A stretch of DNA of 64,000 bases from Acidobacteriaceae bacterium (GTDB lineage: Bacteria; Acidobacteriota; Terriglobia; Terriglobales; Acidobacteriaceae): contig JAOAPC010000008.1 in NCBI GenBank assembly GCA_025462735.1, positions 310,001 through 374,000 on the forward strand. The letters are read 5' to 3'. Shown piece after piece: positions 63,703 through 64,000 of the stretch. Position numbers and translations under genes: made by a program. The notes under the pieces were generated by a model, which worked only from the letters and a program-made list of their open reading frames with translations, made no database searches and was not told where the DNA came from. Each line of letters starts with the position of its first letter. Position 1 is the first letter of the stretch.

Positions 63703-64000
63703 CTATGCTCTCGACAAGTAAACTCCTTCAGCCGTGTCCACTTTTATTTTTTCGCCTTCATTGATAAACGGCGGAACCTGCACCACTAGCCCGGTTTCGG
63801 TCTTAGCAGGTTTCGTCACGCTGGATGCGGTCGCGCTCTTCAATCCGGGCTCAGTTTCGAGAACGGTCAACTCCACGGTCTGCGGGAGCTCAATGCCAAC
63901 CGCTTTACCGTCGTAGAACTCCACTTTGATCTGCAGGTTGGGAATCAGATAATCGACCGCATCGCCGAGAATGTCTCGGGTCAGGTGGAGCTGTTCGTAA
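63703..64000 (-). CDS. efp: Elongation factor P, 3' part
   Basis: The frame runs from 63703 to the window end and encodes the C-terminal half of [45 protein letters not shown], and the terminal [27 protein letters not shown] relieves ribosome stalling at proline runs. The N-terminal domain with the modified Lys lies outside the window. Confidence 0.93.
   Translation of the reverse strand, partial: YEQLHLTRDILGDAVDYLIPNLQIKVEFYDGKAVGIELPQTVELTVLETEPGLKSATASSVTKPAKTETGLVVQVPPFINEGEKIKVDTAEGVYLSRA

Overview
The window reads as a chromosomal stretch from an acidobacterium, most likely of the Terriglobales/Koribacter type. The pointers are moderately high GC, two divergent secreted proteins with the acidobacterial VWFA-related domain, a large Oar-like TonB-dependent receptor with an N-terminal regulatory-like domain, many short genes starting with TTG or GTG, and several families of short hairpin repeats between genes. 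Family assignments come from reading the translations, not from searches.

Layout. 0.2-8.3 kb: a CDGSH iron-sulfur protein and a Tat-exported flavin amine oxidase, a MoxR-type ATPase with a VWA partner, a LON-domain protein, two SDR oxidoreductases and a TPR protein. 8.3-15.5 kb: a cysteine-rich small protein with a hotdog thioesterase, an IS remnant, Mrp ATPase, hrcA-grpE-dnaJ (no dnaK here), murB and a family 5 uracil-DNA glycosylase. 15.6-21.7 kb: the VWFA pair, a cupin, two TetR regulators and a small divergent operon with a readable promoter-operator. 21.7-28.3 kb: branched-chain amino acid synthesis (ilvC-ilvB-small ACT subunit, then ilvD past an opposed phosphoesterase). 28.4-41.4 kb: a secreted protein, the TonB receptor with a DUF5666-like protein, ada, rfbD, pruA, an acyl-CoA dehydrogenase, a MerR-TPR fusion and a Nudix hydrolase. 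41.5-45.5 kb: a zinc-ribbon protein, a CHAD-HD fusion beside a PhoU-like protein, and a SpoIIE-type phosphatase.

45.5-54.7 kb is an accessory zone lying between tRNA-Thr(CGT) and tRNA-Lys(CTT). It holds a frameshifted radical SAM gene, an integrase remnant, small zinc-finger and orphan genes, a response regulator, OpgC- and YdeI-like proteins, and a 2.1-kb segment bracketed by tRNA-Lys and a copy of its 3' half. The right part (55.1-64.0 kb) has purU with two FAD oxidoreductases, a GcvT-like aminomethyltransferase, apt, acyP and the 3' part of efp. Between the oxidoreductases and the gcvT-like gene lies a repeat-nuclease array: three copies of a roughly 190-bp element with perfect 12- to 13-bp inverted ends alternate with two near-identical GIY-YIG nuclease genes. 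A solitary fourth copy sits at 35.3 kb. This array is the strongest candidate for an undescribed system in the window.
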